64,000 nt of DNA from assembly GCF_012726345.1 (NCBI RefSeq), contig NZ_PTXN01000004.1, positions 212,101 through 276,100 of the forward strand, written 5' to 3'. The DNA is from Marinomonas sp. UCMA 3892. GTDB lineage: Bacteria; Pseudomonadota; Gammaproteobacteria; Pseudomonadales; Marinomonadaceae. Within the stretch, counting starts at the first letter, position 1; every line of letters begins with the position of its first letter. Shown piece after piece: positions 47,935 through 57,901 of the stretch. A program made the position numbers and the translations under genes. Under the pieces are notes generated by a model. That model worked only from the letters and a program-made list of their open reading frames with translations, ran no database searches and had not been told where the DNA came from.

Positions 47935-49263
47935 ATGTCTACCTCTAATGTCTCGGGTTTGTCGAAAACCGATTGGTTATGTTTAAGTTTTTTATCGGGC
48001 ATTGGCCCATCTCGACTCTCGCGTCTTTATACTTATCTCAGTCAATTTGATTATCATGCATCAATGGATAATGCTGAAAACTTACCCTTATTTAGTAATG
48101 AAGAACTAAGCGACACGAGTCCTTCAGAGACGATAACTTATGATTTGTTGATCGCGTTAAAGTGGCCAGAGATTACGGCGCGTCAGGCCATGGATTATTT
48201 TTCCAATGGCATACTCACCAAAGAACAAGAAGCCAAGCGTGACGAGTCATTGGCTTGGTTGGAAGAAGCTGATCACCACTTAGTACTACAAGAAGACGAA
48301 CACTATCCTAAGGCATTAAAAGAGATCTCCGTCGCGCCGGCGTTTCTTTATGTAGAAGGAAACCGAGACACCTTGGCATTACCAAAAGTCGGTATTGTGG
48401 GAGCGCGAAAATGTACGCGTTATGGAAGAGATGCCACCTTTCAATTTGCCGAGCAATTATCGGCTAGTGGTGTTTGCGTAGTGAGTGGCGGCGCGATGGG
48501 AGTCGATACAGCAGCGCATCAAGGTGCATTATATAACAAGACAACACCCACTATTGCGGTAATGGGAACTGGCTTATTTCACCGTTACCCGCATCATAAT
48601 CGTCAGATGTTTGAAGAAATACTAGAGCAAGGCGGCGCATTAATAAGTGAATACCCACTATCAACTAGTCCACGACCTCACCTGTTTCCGCCGCGGAATC
48701 GAATTATCAGTGGTTTAAGTATGGGCGTGTTGGTATCAGAAGCTTCTCTTAAAAGTGGTTCTTTGATCAGTGCCAGTTATGCAATCCAACAAAACCGAGA
48801 AGTGTTCGCCTTGCCCGGTCGTTTGATTGATCCACAGTCAGAAGGCTGTCATCAATTACTTCGACAAGGTGCAACCTTGGTTCGTCATGTGGATGATATT
48901 TTAGCCGAGTGTTCAGATCTGTCCTTGCCCTCTGCTCCTATAACGAAAAGCGTTAATATAACGAAGAGGGTTAAAAGCTCGGCTGCTGAAAAGAACACTA
49001 AAAATCCGCTGTCCAACAATAGAAATCAAACAGCTGAAAGTATGCCTGTCTTAGTGTCAAATCAAGTTCATGCTTTACCGGAATCTACTTCAGATAATGC
49101 CAAGGCAGTTATTGCCATTATGGAACAAGAAGCACAACCGATGGATTTTGATGCCTTAATTCGCCACAGTAAAATAGACGCTGGATTGATGATGCAGGTG
49201 TTAATGGAATTAGAGTTGTTTGGTTGTATAGAGAATCGAGAAGGTTTGTATTTCCGGTGCTGA
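47935..49263 (+). CDS. dprA: DNA-processing protein DprA
   Basis: The protein has 442 residues. A SAM-like N-terminal region is followed by the Rossmann-type DprA core: VGIVGARKCTRYGRDATFQF, SGGAMGVDTAAHQGAL and FPPRNRIISGLSMGVLV. After a Ser/Asn-rich linker (about 335-375) comes a C-terminal winged helix. It loads RecA on single-stranded DNA in transformation. It is divergent from def, the usual arrangement. Confidence 0.95.
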   Translation: MSTSNVSGLSKTDWLCLSFLSGIGPSRLSRLYTYLSQFDYHASMDNAENLPLFSNEELSDTSPSETITYDLLIALKWPEITARQAMDYFSNGILTKEQEAKRDESLAWLEEADHHLVLQEDEHYPKALKEISVAPAFLYVEGNRDTLALPKVGIVGARKCTRYGRDATFQFAEQLSASGVCVVSGGAMGVDTAAHQGALYNKTTPTIAVMGTGLFHRYPHHNRQMFEEILEQGGALISEYPLSTSPRPHLFPPRNRIISGLSMGVLVSEASLKSGSLISASYAIQQNREVFALPGRLIDPQSEGCHQLLRQGATLVRHVDDILAECSDLSLPSAPITKSVNITKRVKSSAAEKNTKNPLSNNRNQTAESMPVLVSNQVHALPESTSDNAKAVIAIMEQEAQPMDFDALIRHSKIDAGLMMQVLMELELFGCIENREGLYFRC

Positions 49264-49309
49264 CGACAATGACAGACCTTCTCGTCAGGCGAGCGAGCGG
49301 TTAGTAGGT

Positions 49310-49729
49310 TTAATCCATGCCACTAAAAATATCTTTCTTCAGCTGCTTAATATCACGACGCTCTTTTTTATTCGGCTTGTGGTCGGACATAATTCGGCCA
49401 CCAAAAGACTTGTTTTCGAGAGCGCGTTTTTCACGTTTCTCAATCGACTCTGGTGTTTCCTCATAAAGCAATTGTGCTTCAGGTGCGCCACGACGCTGGC
49501 CGCTGATGTCTTTAATTTTGACGACCTTTTCATCCCAACCAACTCGTATGCCAATTAAGGCGCCAATTTCCACATTACGACTGGCTTTGCCCTTACTTCC
49601 GTTGTAAGACACCTTGCCGCCATCAATGGCGTCTTTACAAAGTGAGCGAGTTTTAAAAAAACGTGCGGCCCAAAGCCACTTATCTAAACGAACGGCTTGT
49701 GGTGCCGACTGCTTTTCTGGTTTACTCAT
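49310..49729 (-). CDS. hslR: Ribosome-associated heat-shock protein Hsp15 (S4 domain)
   Basis: The protein has 139 residues. The S4 domain VRLDKWLWAARFFKTRSLCKDAIDGGKVSYNG opens the protein. Its tail is very basic (KPNKKERRDIKQLKKDIF). Hsp15 binds free 50S subunits carrying a stalled nascent chain. It is divergent from cysQ. Confidence 0.9.
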   Translation of the reverse strand: MSKPEKQSAPQAVRLDKWLWAARFFKTRSLCKDAIDGGKVSYNGSKGKASRNVEIGALIGIRVGWDEKVVKIKDISGQRRGAPEAQLLYEETPESIEKREKRALENKSFGGRIMSDHKPNKKERRDIKQLKKDIFSGMD

Positions 49730-49773
49730 AAAGAATGCGTTGACCCTATTCTGTTGTCATATTTGAGGCTGTT

Positions 49774-50634
49774 ATGCAGGACATTAGTAAACACCCAATT
49801 TTTCAAGCTCTCCAAAAAATAATACACGATGCCGCCGATGTGATCATGGATATTTATCAACGTGCAGATTTAGGCATTGAACAAAAGCCGGATGATAGTC
49901 CTGTGACCGCTGCTGATCTCGCTGCGCACAAAGTGATTCTAGCAGGTTTGCAAGCACTTACACCCGATATTCCTGTTCTTTCAGAAGAGAGCTCTGAAGA
50001 AGGCCAGGTGACGTTTGAAGAGCGTTCTAAATGGCCAATGTTATGGATTGTTGATCCGCTTGATGGCACGAAAGAATTCATCAAGCGTAATGGCGAATTC
50101 AGTATTAATATCGCCTTGGTTGAAAACGGCGCGCCCATTCTAGGTGTGGTGTATATACCGACCACAACCGAAGGCTATTTTGGAGTGACCAAAGTCTGGC
50201 AAGGGTTGCCAGTCGGTGCGTTTAAATGGCAAGGTGATGAATACGAAAGCATCAATGTTCGTGAACCACGCGAACCTATTATTGCCATGACGAGTCGCAG
50301 CCATGGCCCTGCCCTTCCAGCTTCGCTAAAAAACAAATTAAAGCAAAGTTACGAGCAAGTGAGAGAGTTACCAAAAGGCAGCTCAATCAAAGGCTGTCGA
50401 ATTGCTGAAGGGATTGCTGACTTGCATTTGCGTCGAGGCCCGACAAGTGAATGGGATACGGCCGCTCAGCAAGCCATCATCGAAGCCGCTGGCGGAATGC
50501 TCGTCACACCGGATGGAAAACCATTTCGTTACAACCAAAGAGAAACCCTACTCAATGGTCACTTCTTTGTATCGGGTGCTGAACTCGCACCGTATGTGAT
50601 GAACTGGTATCTCGAAAACGAGGAAGAAGAGTAA
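49774..50634 (+). CDS. cysQ: 3'(2'),5'-bisphosphate nucleotidase CysQ
   Basis: The protein has 286 residues of the inositol-monophosphatase fold with the two metal motifs DPLDGTKEFIKRNGEFS and EWDTAAQQAIIEAAGG. It turns PAP into AMP and recycles the by-product of sulfate assimilation. The stop codon lies inside a strong inverted repeat that acts as terminator. Confidence 0.93.
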   Translation: MQDISKHPIFQALQKIIHDAADVIMDIYQRADLGIEQKPDDSPVTAADLAAHKVILAGLQALTPDIPVLSEESSEEGQVTFEERSKWPMLWIVDPLDGTKEFIKRNGEFSINIALVENGAPILGVVYIPTTTEGYFGVTKVWQGLPVGAFKWQGDEYESINVREPREPIIAMTSRSHGPALPASLKNKLKQSYEQVRELPKGSSIKGCRIAEGIADLHLRRGPTSEWDTAAQQAIIEAAGGMLVTPDGKPFRYNQRETLLNGHFFVSGAELAPYVMNWYLENEEEE

Positions 50635-50653
50635 GTGCTACTCTTCTTCCTCG
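50619..50653. terminator. Terminator overlapping the cysQ stop codon
   Basis: CGAGGAAGAAGAGTA, loop AGTGC, TACTCTTCTTCCTCG: a 15-base perfect inverted repeat covering the last codons of cysQ and followed by T-rich sequence. Confidence 0.75.
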
Positions 50654-50690
50654 TTCCTTTCATTACCTAAACGTAAGCACCTTATCTGAT

Positions 50691-50706
50691 TGTTTCACGT
50701 GAAATA
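50691..50706. promoter_or_regulatory. parS: parS-like ParB-binding site 3
   Basis: TGTTTCACGTGAAATA matches parS at 15 of 16 bases. It lies between two terminators in the convergent gap between cysQ and the glucosidase gene. Confidence 0.75.
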
Positions 50707-50714
50707 TTTTAAGT

Positions 50715-50753
50715 GGTAACAAGCCCTAACTTAAAACGTTAGGGCTTGTTACC
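50715..50753. terminator. Terminator hairpin of the sugar operon
   Basis: GGTAACAAGCCCTAAC, seven-base loop, GTTAGGGCTTGTTACC: a 16-base perfect stem just after the glucosidase stop codon on the minus strand. Confidence 0.75.
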
Positions 50754-50764
50754 TATAAGATTTG

Positions 50765-52357
50765 TTACTTCGTTAAAAAGGCAAAACCATTTGCCCCCAA
50801 TACTAGCGCTTTCCCTTCAACCTTAGTGTTACCAACTTTAATACATTGATTAAACTCAGTGGTATTTTGATAAGTAATCGACTGATTACCTAAGTTAAAG
50901 ATACATAGCATTGTGTCACCTCGAACGAATGCTAAAAGTGAATTATCATCGTTGATGAAGAGAGTGTTACCATTTCGTAGGACGGAATTTTGTTTGCGAA
51001 ACGCAAGCATCTCGCGATAAAAATTGAGTACAGACGATGGATCATTCTGCTGGTCAGCAACATTTAATTGGCGTTGAGTTTCTTTAACTGGAAGCCATGG
51101 AGTTGAAGATGAAAAACCGGAAAACTCTGAGTTATCCCAGCTCATTGGAGTTCGGCAGCCATCTCTCCCTTTGTCTTCAGGCCAAAACTCAATTCCTTGC
51201 GGGTCAACAAGTTCGTCATAGTTTAGATCTGTTTCTTGTTGACCCAGTTCTTCACCTTGATACAAGCAGACAGAGCCTTCTAAACTTAGTAATAAAGCAC
51301 AAGCTTGTTTAGCTAAAGCGGTTGGATCTTCAGCGTGTTTTTTCCAGCGGCTAACATGCCGAACAACATCATGATTGGAAAAGGCCCAGCAAGGCCATCC
51401 TTTTGGTGCTAGTCGAAAGAAATCGGTTATTTGTTTGGAAAAATGTTTGGGTGAAAACGAATGACCTAACATTTCAAATGAGTATGCCATATGCAATCGT
51501 TTATCTGTCGTATACTCCCCCATCATTTCTATTGGGTGGTGGCTCTCACCTACTTCCCCAACCGATGTCGTGGCTCCATATTCATCTAGTAAAGCTCTAA
51601 ACTTTTTAAGGAATACCAAATTCTCTGGTTGGTTTTTTGAAAATAAATGATACTGCATGTGGTAAGGATTCCAATCCGCTACAGATTTTTGACGAAAATC
51701 AGCGGCATCATCCCGTAGCAATTTATCATGAAAATAGTAGTTCACAGTATCTAGACGAAAACCATCCACTCCGCGTTCTAGCCAAAATCGTACAGTACTG
51801 AGAATCCATTCTTGAACATTTGGATTATGGAAATTTAAATCAGGCTGTTGGCGTAAAAAATTATGCATATAATACTGTTTACGACGAGAATCCCACTGCC
51901 AGCCAGTCCCTCCAAAAATCGATAACCAATTGTTTGGTGGTGAACCGTCAGGTTTTGCATCTGCCCATATGTACCAGTCGGCCTTATCATTGGTTTGATT
52001 TTGTCGGCTTTCTAAGAAATATGGGTGTTGATCACTGGTGTGTGAGAGCACTTGATCAATGATGACTTTAAGACCCAAATTATGAGCCTTGACTATCATC
52101 TCATCAAAATCGGAGAGTGTTCCGAAAGACGGATCTATGTCTATATAATTTGAAACATCATAACCCATATCTTTCATTGGTGACGTGAATATGGGAGACA
52201 GCCAAATAGCGTCAACACCTAAATCAGCCAAATAATCTAAACGGCTTGTGATGCCAGGGATATCGCCTATACCGTCACCATTACTATCCATAAAAGAGCG
52301 CGGATAAATTTGATAGGTAACACTGCCACGCCACCATTCTTGTTCAGTTAAATTCAT
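50765..52357 (-). CDS. GH13 alpha-glucosidase (AglA/trehalase-like)
   Basis: The protein has 530 residues from the ATG at 52357, one base after the preceding ABC gene, with GAGG upstream. Family GH13 motifs are seen: DQVLSHTSDQHPYF, GVDGFRLDTVNYYF (nucleophile Asp203), SVGEVGES (acid/base Glu268) and FSNHDVVRH (Asp330). There is no signal peptide, so it acts in the cytoplasm on an imported disaccharide such as sucrose, maltose, trehalulose or trehalose. It is the last gene of the ABC-transporter operon. The exact substrate is uncertain. Confidence 0.88.
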   Translation of the reverse strand: MNLTEQEWWRGSVTYQIYPRSFMDSNGDGIGDIPGITSRLDYLADLGVDAIWLSPIFTSPMKDMGYDVSNYIDIDPSFGTLSDFDEMIVKAHNLGLKVIIDQVLSHTSDQHPYFLESRQNQTNDKADWYIWADAKPDGSPPNNWLSIFGGTGWQWDSRRKQYYMHNFLRQQPDLNFHNPNVQEWILSTVRFWLERGVDGFRLDTVNYYFHDKLLRDDAADFRQKSVADWNPYHMQYHLFSKNQPENLVFLKKFRALLDEYGATTSVGEVGESHHPIEMMGEYTTDKRLHMAYSFEMLGHSFSPKHFSKQITDFFRLAPKGWPCWAFSNHDVVRHVSRWKKHAEDPTALAKQACALLLSLEGSVCLYQGEELGQQETDLNYDELVDPQGIEFWPEDKGRDGCRTPMSWDNSEFSGFSSSTPWLPVKETQRQLNVADQQNDPSSVLNFYREMLAFRKQNSVLRNGNTLFINDDNSLLAFVRGDTMLCIFNLGNQSITYQNTTEFNQCIKVGNTKVEGKALVLGANGFAFLTK

Positions 52358-52358
52358 T

Positions 52359-53387
52359 TTAAATAGCCTCTTGGTAAGATTTTGAAGGGATTGGTAAGCC
52401 ATGATTGTCAAAACGATGTAGATGTTTTTCTAACGGACGAACTCTCAGACGGCTTCCCAATTGAATACGTTCTTGTCCATCCAGACGTACAACTAAAGGT
52501 TCACTTGTACCTAAATCTATGAATACAAAAAAATCTGAGCCTAGGTTCTCTGTATGTACGACCTCCCCGCTCCATATCCCATTCTGCTGATCGACAACAA
52601 GATGCTCGGGGCGAATGCCGAGGGTGTGACAATAGTGTTGCTCTGCGATGTTACCTGTGAGGAAGTTCATCTTTGGTGAACCAATGAAACCGGCAACAAA
52701 AAGAGATTTCGGATGACTGTAGAGCTCTTCTGGTGTGCCAACTTGTTCGATATTACCGTCTCTTAGGACGCAAATTCGATCTGCCAGTGTCATGGCTTCC
52801 ACTTGATCATGGGTAACGTAAATCATGGTTGTGTCTTTCATTTTGTGATGTAACTTAGCTATTTCTAGTCGCGTATCCACGCGCAATGATGCATCTAGGT
52901 TAGATAAAGGTTCGTCGAAGAGAAAAACCCTTGGGTCACGGACAATGGCACGTCCAATCGCGACGCGTTGACGTTGTCCTCCAGATAGCTGTTTTGGCAG
53001 ACGTTCTAGTAAGTGGTCGATTTGCAACATCTTGGCCGCTTCAAGTACTCTATTTTTCATTTCTTGTGGTGAGACGTTAGCTAGCTTTAGGCCAAAGGCC
53101 ATATTTTTATATACAGACATGTGTGGATATAGGGCATAGGATTGGAACACCATGGCGATACCACGTTCAGATGGCACCTTGTCATTCATGGATACGCCAT
53201 CAAATAGTAGTTCTCCAGAGGTAATGTCTTCTAATCCACAAATAAGACGTAATAAAGTTGATTTGCCACAACCGGAAGGGCCGACAAACACCATAAGTTC
53301 ACCAGCATTAATGGTGAGATCGACGCCTCGAATAACATCTGTGCTACCAAAGGTTTTGCTCAGATTTTTAAGTTCAATTTTAGCCAT
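52359..53387 (-). CDS. ABC transporter ATP-binding protein (MalK/UgpC/ThuK type)
   Basis: The protein has 342 residues: Walker A VGPSGCGKSTLLR, the Q-loop, signature LSGGQRQRVAIGRA, Walker B VFLFDEPLSNLDA and the H-loop. A C-terminal MalK-like OB domain (LGIRPEHLVV) follows. It energises the two permeases encoded upstream. It is part of the SBP-permease-permease-ATPase-glucosidase operon. Confidence 0.93.
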   Translation of the reverse strand: MAKIELKNLSKTFGSTDVIRGVDLTINAGELMVFVGPSGCGKSTLLRLICGLEDITSGELLFDGVSMNDKVPSERGIAMVFQSYALYPHMSVYKNMAFGLKLANVSPQEMKNRVLEAAKMLQIDHLLERLPKQLSGGQRQRVAIGRAIVRDPRVFLFDEPLSNLDASLRVDTRLEIAKLHHKMKDTTMIYVTHDQVEAMTLADRICVLRDGNIEQVGTPEELYSHPKSLFVAGFIGSPKMNFLTGNIAEQHYCHTLGIRPEHLVVDQQNGIWSGEVVHTENLGSDFFVFIDLGTSEPLVVRLDGQERIQLGSRLRVRPLEKHLHRFDNHGLPIPSKSYQEAI

Positions 53388-53399
53388 AATGAATACTCC

Positions 53400-54233
53400 T
53401 TAGCCTTTCACACCACCAGCGGTTAGGCCGGATACAATTTTTCGCTGGAAAATAAGCACCAAGATCACCAACGGAATGGTGACCAAAACAGAGGCTGCCA
53501 TAATGAGCCCCCAAGGTGTTTCGTATTGAGATGAGCCTGACAGCATGGCAATGGCGACAGGCACAGTACGCATGGTCTCTGATGCAGTGAAAGTCAACGC
53601 GAATAAAAACTCGTTCCAAGCACCAATAAAAGCGAGCAACCCTGTGGTGACCAAGGCTGGCCAAAGTAAGGGCATAAAAATTTGTGTGATAATGACCCAA
53701 GGAGTGGCGCCATCCACTATGGCCGCCTCTTCTATTTCTACGGGTAAATCTCGCATAAAGGTGGTTAGCACCCAAACGGTAAATGGCAGCGTAAAAATGG
53801 TGTAGGACAAAATCATGGCCCAAGGCGTGTTGTAAATTCCAATAAAGCGAATTAGCTCAAATAAACCGGCCAGAACCGCAATTTGTGGGAACATCGAGAT
53901 AGCTAAAATTGCCATAAGCAGCAGTCCTCGCCCTTTAAAACGTACACGAGCTAATGCGTATGACGCTGTAACAGCAAGAAACAAAGCGAATATAACCGTG
54001 GTGCTCGCAATGAAGACGGAGTTCAGAGTATTTCTAATAAACTGACCATTATTCAATACATCTATGTAGTTGCTGAAATTAAACGAGGAAGGAAAATAGT
54101 TCACTTTGAATAAATCAGAACCTGTTTTAAGGCTTGTTAAAATCGCGTAATAAAACGGAAAAACCGAGATAAGTACGATGACAACTACGACAGAGTAAAA
54201 AGCGGCCTTTTTGAATAGTGCCTTGTTAGTCAT
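53400..54233 (-). CDS. Sugar ABC transporter permease (MalG/ThuG type)
   Basis: The protein has 277 residues and six membrane helices. The EAA loop EIEEAAIVDGATPWVIITQIFMPLLWPAL contacts the ATPase, and the protein ends GLTAGGVKG as usual in this family. It overlaps the preceding permease gene by four bases. Confidence 0.93.
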   Translation of the reverse strand: MTNKALFKKAAFYSVVVVIVLISVFPFYYAILTSLKTGSDLFKVNYFPSSFNFSNYIDVLNNGQFIRNTLNSVFIASTTVIFALFLAVTASYALARVRFKGRGLLLMAILAISMFPQIAVLAGLFELIRFIGIYNTPWAMILSYTIFTLPFTVWVLTTFMRDLPVEIEEAAIVDGATPWVIITQIFMPLLWPALVTTGLLAFIGAWNEFLFALTFTASETMRTVPVAIAMLSGSSQYETPWGLIMAASVLVTIPLVILVLIFQRKIVSGLTAGGVKG

Positions 54234-55192
54234 GATTTTTCTCCACTAAGGTCAAGCTTACCAAGCCAAATATAGAGCGCTACAAATATGGCAATAATGG
54301 CGAAGAGTAAGGTGGATTGAGCAGAGCCATAAGCAAACTTATCAAACTCAATGAGGTTCTCTCTAGAGAGAATTGACATAGTTTTTGTGGCTTTTGAGTT
54401 AGGTGTCAGTACATAAATCAAGTCAAACATTCGCAAAGCATCCAACGTACGAAAGATAACAGCGACCATGAGTGCGGGTTTTACCAAGGGGAGCGTCACT
54501 TGAAAGAACACTTTTATAGGATGTACGCCGTCAATCTTGGCTGACTCATACATATCTCTTGGGATCATTTGTAAGCCTGCGAGGCAAAGCAGAGCCATGA
54601 ATGGTGTTGTTTTCCAAATATCGACGATTAATACCGATAACATGGCGGTATCAAGGTTAGCTGTCCAAGCTATTTTGTGATCAATTAAACCAACGCTTAG
54701 GAGCATGTCATTGATGATGCCGAATTGATCGTTGAACATCCATGCCCACATTTTTGCTGACACAATTGTTGGAATAGCCCATGGTATTAAGATGGCAGCT
54801 CGTACCAAACCACGACCTTTAAATTCCGCATTCAATACTAATGCCACCATTAAACCGATAATGGTTTCTAATGAAACTGAGACCACTGCAAACCTGACGG
54901 TATTCCAGACTGCATTCCACCATGCAGGGTCGGCTAAAGTTCCCGAATAAATCGTGCGTCCTGATGAGAAGGTTTTCCACGTCAAATAGTTTTTAAAACC
55001 AACCCATTCGCCACCGTAAAGGTTGGTTAATGAGGTATTGGTAAATGAAAAGTAAATGGAACGTAGTAACGGCCAAGCTGCAACGCAAAACAACACCAGC
55101 AGCATGGGGGCGAGAAACCAGAATGCTGCGCGCAATTTTTGGCGCTGTAAGCTGGATACCTCAGGTGTTGTTAGGATGTGTTTTTTAAACAT
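54230..55192 (-). CDS. Sugar ABC transporter permease (MalF/ThuF type)
   Basis: The protein has 320 residues and six membrane helices. The EAA loop MYESAKIDGVHPIKVFFQVTLPLVKPAL is present, as is the N-terminal LRAAFWFLAPMLLVLFCVAAWPLLRSIYFSFTN. It forms the channel with the MalG-type partner and is coupled to it by an ATGA-type overlap. Confidence 0.93.
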   Translation of the reverse strand: MFKKHILTTPEVSSLQRQKLRAAFWFLAPMLLVLFCVAAWPLLRSIYFSFTNTSLTNLYGGEWVGFKNYLTWKTFSSGRTIYSGTLADPAWWNAVWNTVRFAVVSVSLETIIGLMVALVLNAEFKGRGLVRAAILIPWAIPTIVSAKMWAWMFNDQFGIINDMLLSVGLIDHKIAWTANLDTAMLSVLIVDIWKTTPFMALLCLAGLQMIPRDMYESAKIDGVHPIKVFFQVTLPLVKPALMVAVIFRTLDALRMFDLIYVLTPNSKATKTMSILSRENLIEFDKFAYGSAQSTLLFAIIAIFVALYIWLGKLDLSGEKS

Positions 55193-55263
55193 ACAAGAGC
55201 TTCCTATGTTAAAAGGAAGGGCTCAAAAAAGGATATTTTTATGAGCCCAGTAAACAGTTCGAA

Positions 55264-56532
55264 TTACCAGGTATTTCCTTTTAACGTCTCGAGTTCGTAT
55301 TCAAGTACTTCAAGGTTTTCTTCCGCTGAGCCACTTCCTGCAAGCGTGCTATGAACTGCGGAGAAAAATTTAGAAGACACTTCGTTGTATTTGATTTTTG
55401 TGGGTGCGGAAGGACGAGGAACAGCATGTAAAAACACATCTTTCCATTGCGCAATTATTGGCTGTTGTTCCTTTATATCTTTATCGTCATAGAGGGAAAT
55501 AATGGTTGGTAAATTCGATGAATGGAGCGCCCGATACTTTTGTACTTCTTCAGATGCAAGGTATTTAGCCAATGAAATAGACGCTTCTTTATGCTTAGAG
55601 TATTTAGAAACTGCTACATTCCATCCGCCCAGTGTTGCCGCCGATTTATTTTGACTTGTGCCACTTGGCAAAGGTGCTGCGCCAAATTTACCTTTTATCG
55701 CACTTTCTTCGGTGTTGCCCAGAGAATAGGCATAAGGCCAGTTACGCATAAAAACGGCATTACCTGTCTGCCAAACGCCTCGGGCATCCTCTTCCTGATA
55801 AGCTAGAATGCCTGCCGGAGAAATATCACCTACCCAAGATTTTGCCATTTTGAGCGCTGCAACAGCGTTTGGGTTATTAATTGAAATCGTACCATCAGCT
55901 TCAACTATTTGACCTCCACCAAAAGATTTCACCCATTCTAAAGCATCACAAGTTAAGCCTTCATAAGCGTTACCTTGCCAAACGAATCCCCACATATCCG
56001 AGTTACCCGCTTCTCGTTCTTTTGTTTGAATGTATTTGGCTGTCTCAGTTAATTCTCCCCAAGTATTTGGCACCGGTTTATTATATTTTTTGAGTAAGTC
56101 TTTACGGTAATAAAGGGCCGGAGCGTCGGTGAAGATAGGTAGAGCAACTAGTTTTCCGTTGGTTGTTTGCGATTCAATGATGGAAGGGAAATGTTGGTCG
56201 ACGATATCTCTAGTATAAGGAGTTAGATCGACAAAATTATTAGCAAGTTGAGGGGCCCAAATAACATCTGTTTGATACACATCGATATCAGCATTCCCTG
56301 CTGCTAACCATAGACGATATTGGCCAAATTGGTCTGTGGTAGAAGCTGGCATAGGAAAGACGGTTAGTTTATTTCCAGTGCTTTTTTCCCAAGGTTTTAC
56401 CACTTCCTTCAATACTTCAATATCTTTACCAACGGCTCCAGACACCAGCACTACTTCAGTCGCTTGTGCGGCTGATGCCACGATTGATATGGATAGCAAG
56501 GAAGGTTTTATAAATTCCCACGGATTTCTCAT
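55264..56532 (-). CDS. Extracellular sugar-binding protein of the ABC importer
   Basis: The protein has 422 residues from ATG 56532, eight bases after AGGAG. A signal peptide ends near AQATE, followed by a family 1 solute-binding protein fold (PMPASTTDQFGQYRLWLAAGNADIDVYQTDVIWAPQL). It is similar to ThuE/AglE binding proteins for trehalose, sucrose or maltose. It is the first gene of the operon. Two LacI-type operators lie between it and the divergent regulator gene. Confidence 0.9.
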   Translation of the reverse strand: MRNPWEFIKPSLLSISIVASAAQATEVVLVSGAVGKDIEVLKEVVKPWEKSTGNKLTVFPMPASTTDQFGQYRLWLAAGNADIDVYQTDVIWAPQLANNFVDLTPYTRDIVDQHFPSIIESQTTNGKLVALPIFTDAPALYYRKDLLKKYNKPVPNTWGELTETAKYIQTKEREAGNSDMWGFVWQGNAYEGLTCDALEWVKSFGGGQIVEADGTISINNPNAVAALKMAKSWVGDISPAGILAYQEEDARGVWQTGNAVFMRNWPYAYSLGNTEESAIKGKFGAAPLPSGTSQNKSAATLGGWNVAVSKYSKHKEASISLAKYLASEEVQKYRALHSSNLPTIISLYDDKDIKEQQPIIAQWKDVFLHAVPRPSAPTKIKYNEVSSKFFSAVHSTLAGSGSAEENLEVLEYELETLKGNTW

Positions 56533-56583
56533 TGTCATCACTCCTATTTTTGTTTTTTTCGAGTCTTATGTCAAAACAGAAAC

Positions 56584-56626
56584 GTAAACGTTTACTCTTT
56601 GTTTTTAAGCTAAAGTAAACCTTTAC
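56584..56626. promoter_or_regulatory. Two LacI-type operators before the ABC operon
   Basis: GTAAACGTTTAC at 56584-56595 is a perfect palindrome, and GTAAACCTTTAC at 56615-56626 differs by one base. Their starts are 31 bases apart, about three helical turns. Identical palindromes precede thuA. Confidence 0.8.
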
Positions 56627-56772
56627 TCTAGTCAACAGAATATCTGTTTTTTTAAATATTTTTAAAATTAAGGTATTTGAAAGGAGAGGTTTTTGCTCTT
56701 AGTCGCTTGCAGGGTGAATTTGCGATATTCTTATCAATATATTTAAAATCTTTTAGAAGTGATCCTATTCGC

Positions 56773-57738
56773 ATGAGTAATAAGTCCGTTACGATTCATG
56801 AACTAGCCAGTTTAGCTGGTGTTTCTATAGCTTCGGTAAGTCGAGCATTAAATGGAAAACCTGGCATTAGTGAAGCATTACGTGCGCGAATTATATCTTT
56901 GAGTGAAGAGATTAATTACAAACCGAATGTTATGGCTCGTCAGCTAATCTCTGGAAAAACGCCAATTGTTGCACTATGTATGCCCCCTTCCCCTTATGAG
57001 TTTTCGGATAGACCTTACTTTGTTCATCTTTATCAAGCATTAACCTTATATTTACATCGAAAGGGTTTAGTGCCGGTTTTGTTTGCTTACGAAAATATTG
57101 AGGAAGTGTTTTCACAGGCAAGCTCAGCGATTTTATTAGGCGCTACAGAAGATGATCGCCCTGAAATTTTTGATCGTCAAAAGTTCCCCTACGTTACTTT
57201 AGAAACAGGGGTGGGTGCTTCTGTTGTCATTGATGAGGCAAATGGCGTGTATAAACTTACACACTATTTGTTTAAAAAAGGTCGGAAAAACATGCTTTTT
57301 TTAGGGGAGAATATCGACATTTCAACAAGCCAAGGGCGATTACGTGGTTATCGAAAAGCGATTGGTGAACTAGGGCTCCAAGAAAATTTTGATAATGTGC
57401 CTCGTCAAATTAGCTCTTCTCTAAGCGCTTATCGTCAGATGATGGAGCATTTTCAGTCATCTGAGCCTTTTCCTTACGATGCTGTGATTTGCGCAAATGA
57501 TGAATTAGCGGTTGGTGTTATTCAAGCCGCAGAAGATGCTGGGTACAAAGTTCCTGAAGACATCTCTGTAACGGGCTTTGACGACCTTCCACGATTCTCT
57601 AATAAGATTACAACTATCCATCAAGATATTCCCAAGATTGCTGAGGCAGCTGTCAGTTTGCTATCAGAGCAATTAGATGGGCTTCCTCCGCGTGTTGTTG
57701 AAGTGATGACACGACTCGTTAGCCGAGAGAGTGCTTAA
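56773..57738 (+). CDS. LacI-family transcriptional regulator
   Basis: The protein has 321 residues from ATG 56773. The longer frame to 56677 is not like a LacI start. It has helix-turn-helix TIHELASLAGVSIASVSRALNGKPGIS, hinge YKPNVMARQLISGKTP, and a periplasmic-binding-like effector domain. It lies between the ABC operon (divergent) and the thuA-dehydrogenase genes (downstream), and four operators flank it. It is the natural repressor of the whole locus. Confidence 0.92.
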   Translation: MSNKSVTIHELASLAGVSIASVSRALNGKPGISEALRARIISLSEEINYKPNVMARQLISGKTPIVALCMPPSPYEFSDRPYFVHLYQALTLYLHRKGLVPVLFAYENIEEVFSQASSAILLGATEDDRPEIFDRQKFPYVTLETGVGASVVIDEANGVYKLTHYLFKKGRKNMLFLGENIDISTSQGRLRGYRKAIGELGLQENFDNVPRQISSSLSAYRQMMEHFQSSEPFPYDAVICANDELAVGVIQAAEDAGYKVPEDISVTGFDDLPRFSNKITTIHQDIPKIAEAAVSLLSEQLDGLPPRVVEVMTRLVSRESA

Positions 57739-57821
57739 CTCTTTTTTATCTAGCTATTTCTTCCCTTAATCTTCGAAACTTTTTGTATTAATTTTTTCCA
57801 AAAAGGCTTTTATTTTTTTGA

Positions 57822-57854
57822 GTAAACGTTTAAGTTAATTACGTAAACGTTTAC
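57822..57854. promoter_or_regulatory. Two LacI-type operators before thuA
   Basis: GTAAACGTTTAA at 57822-57833 and GTAAACGTTTAC at 57843-57854, 21 bases apart (two helical turns). They carry the same half-sites as the pair upstream of the ABC operon. Confidence 0.8.
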
Positions 57855-57901
57855 TTTATTTTGTTTTCCATCATCAAAAAAATAATATCTAGGAGAAAAA
57901 A

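Noticed and set aside
53380..53823. 147-codon minus-strand frame inside the permease gene
   Set aside because: Same-strand shadow of the MalG-type permease; no family similarity.
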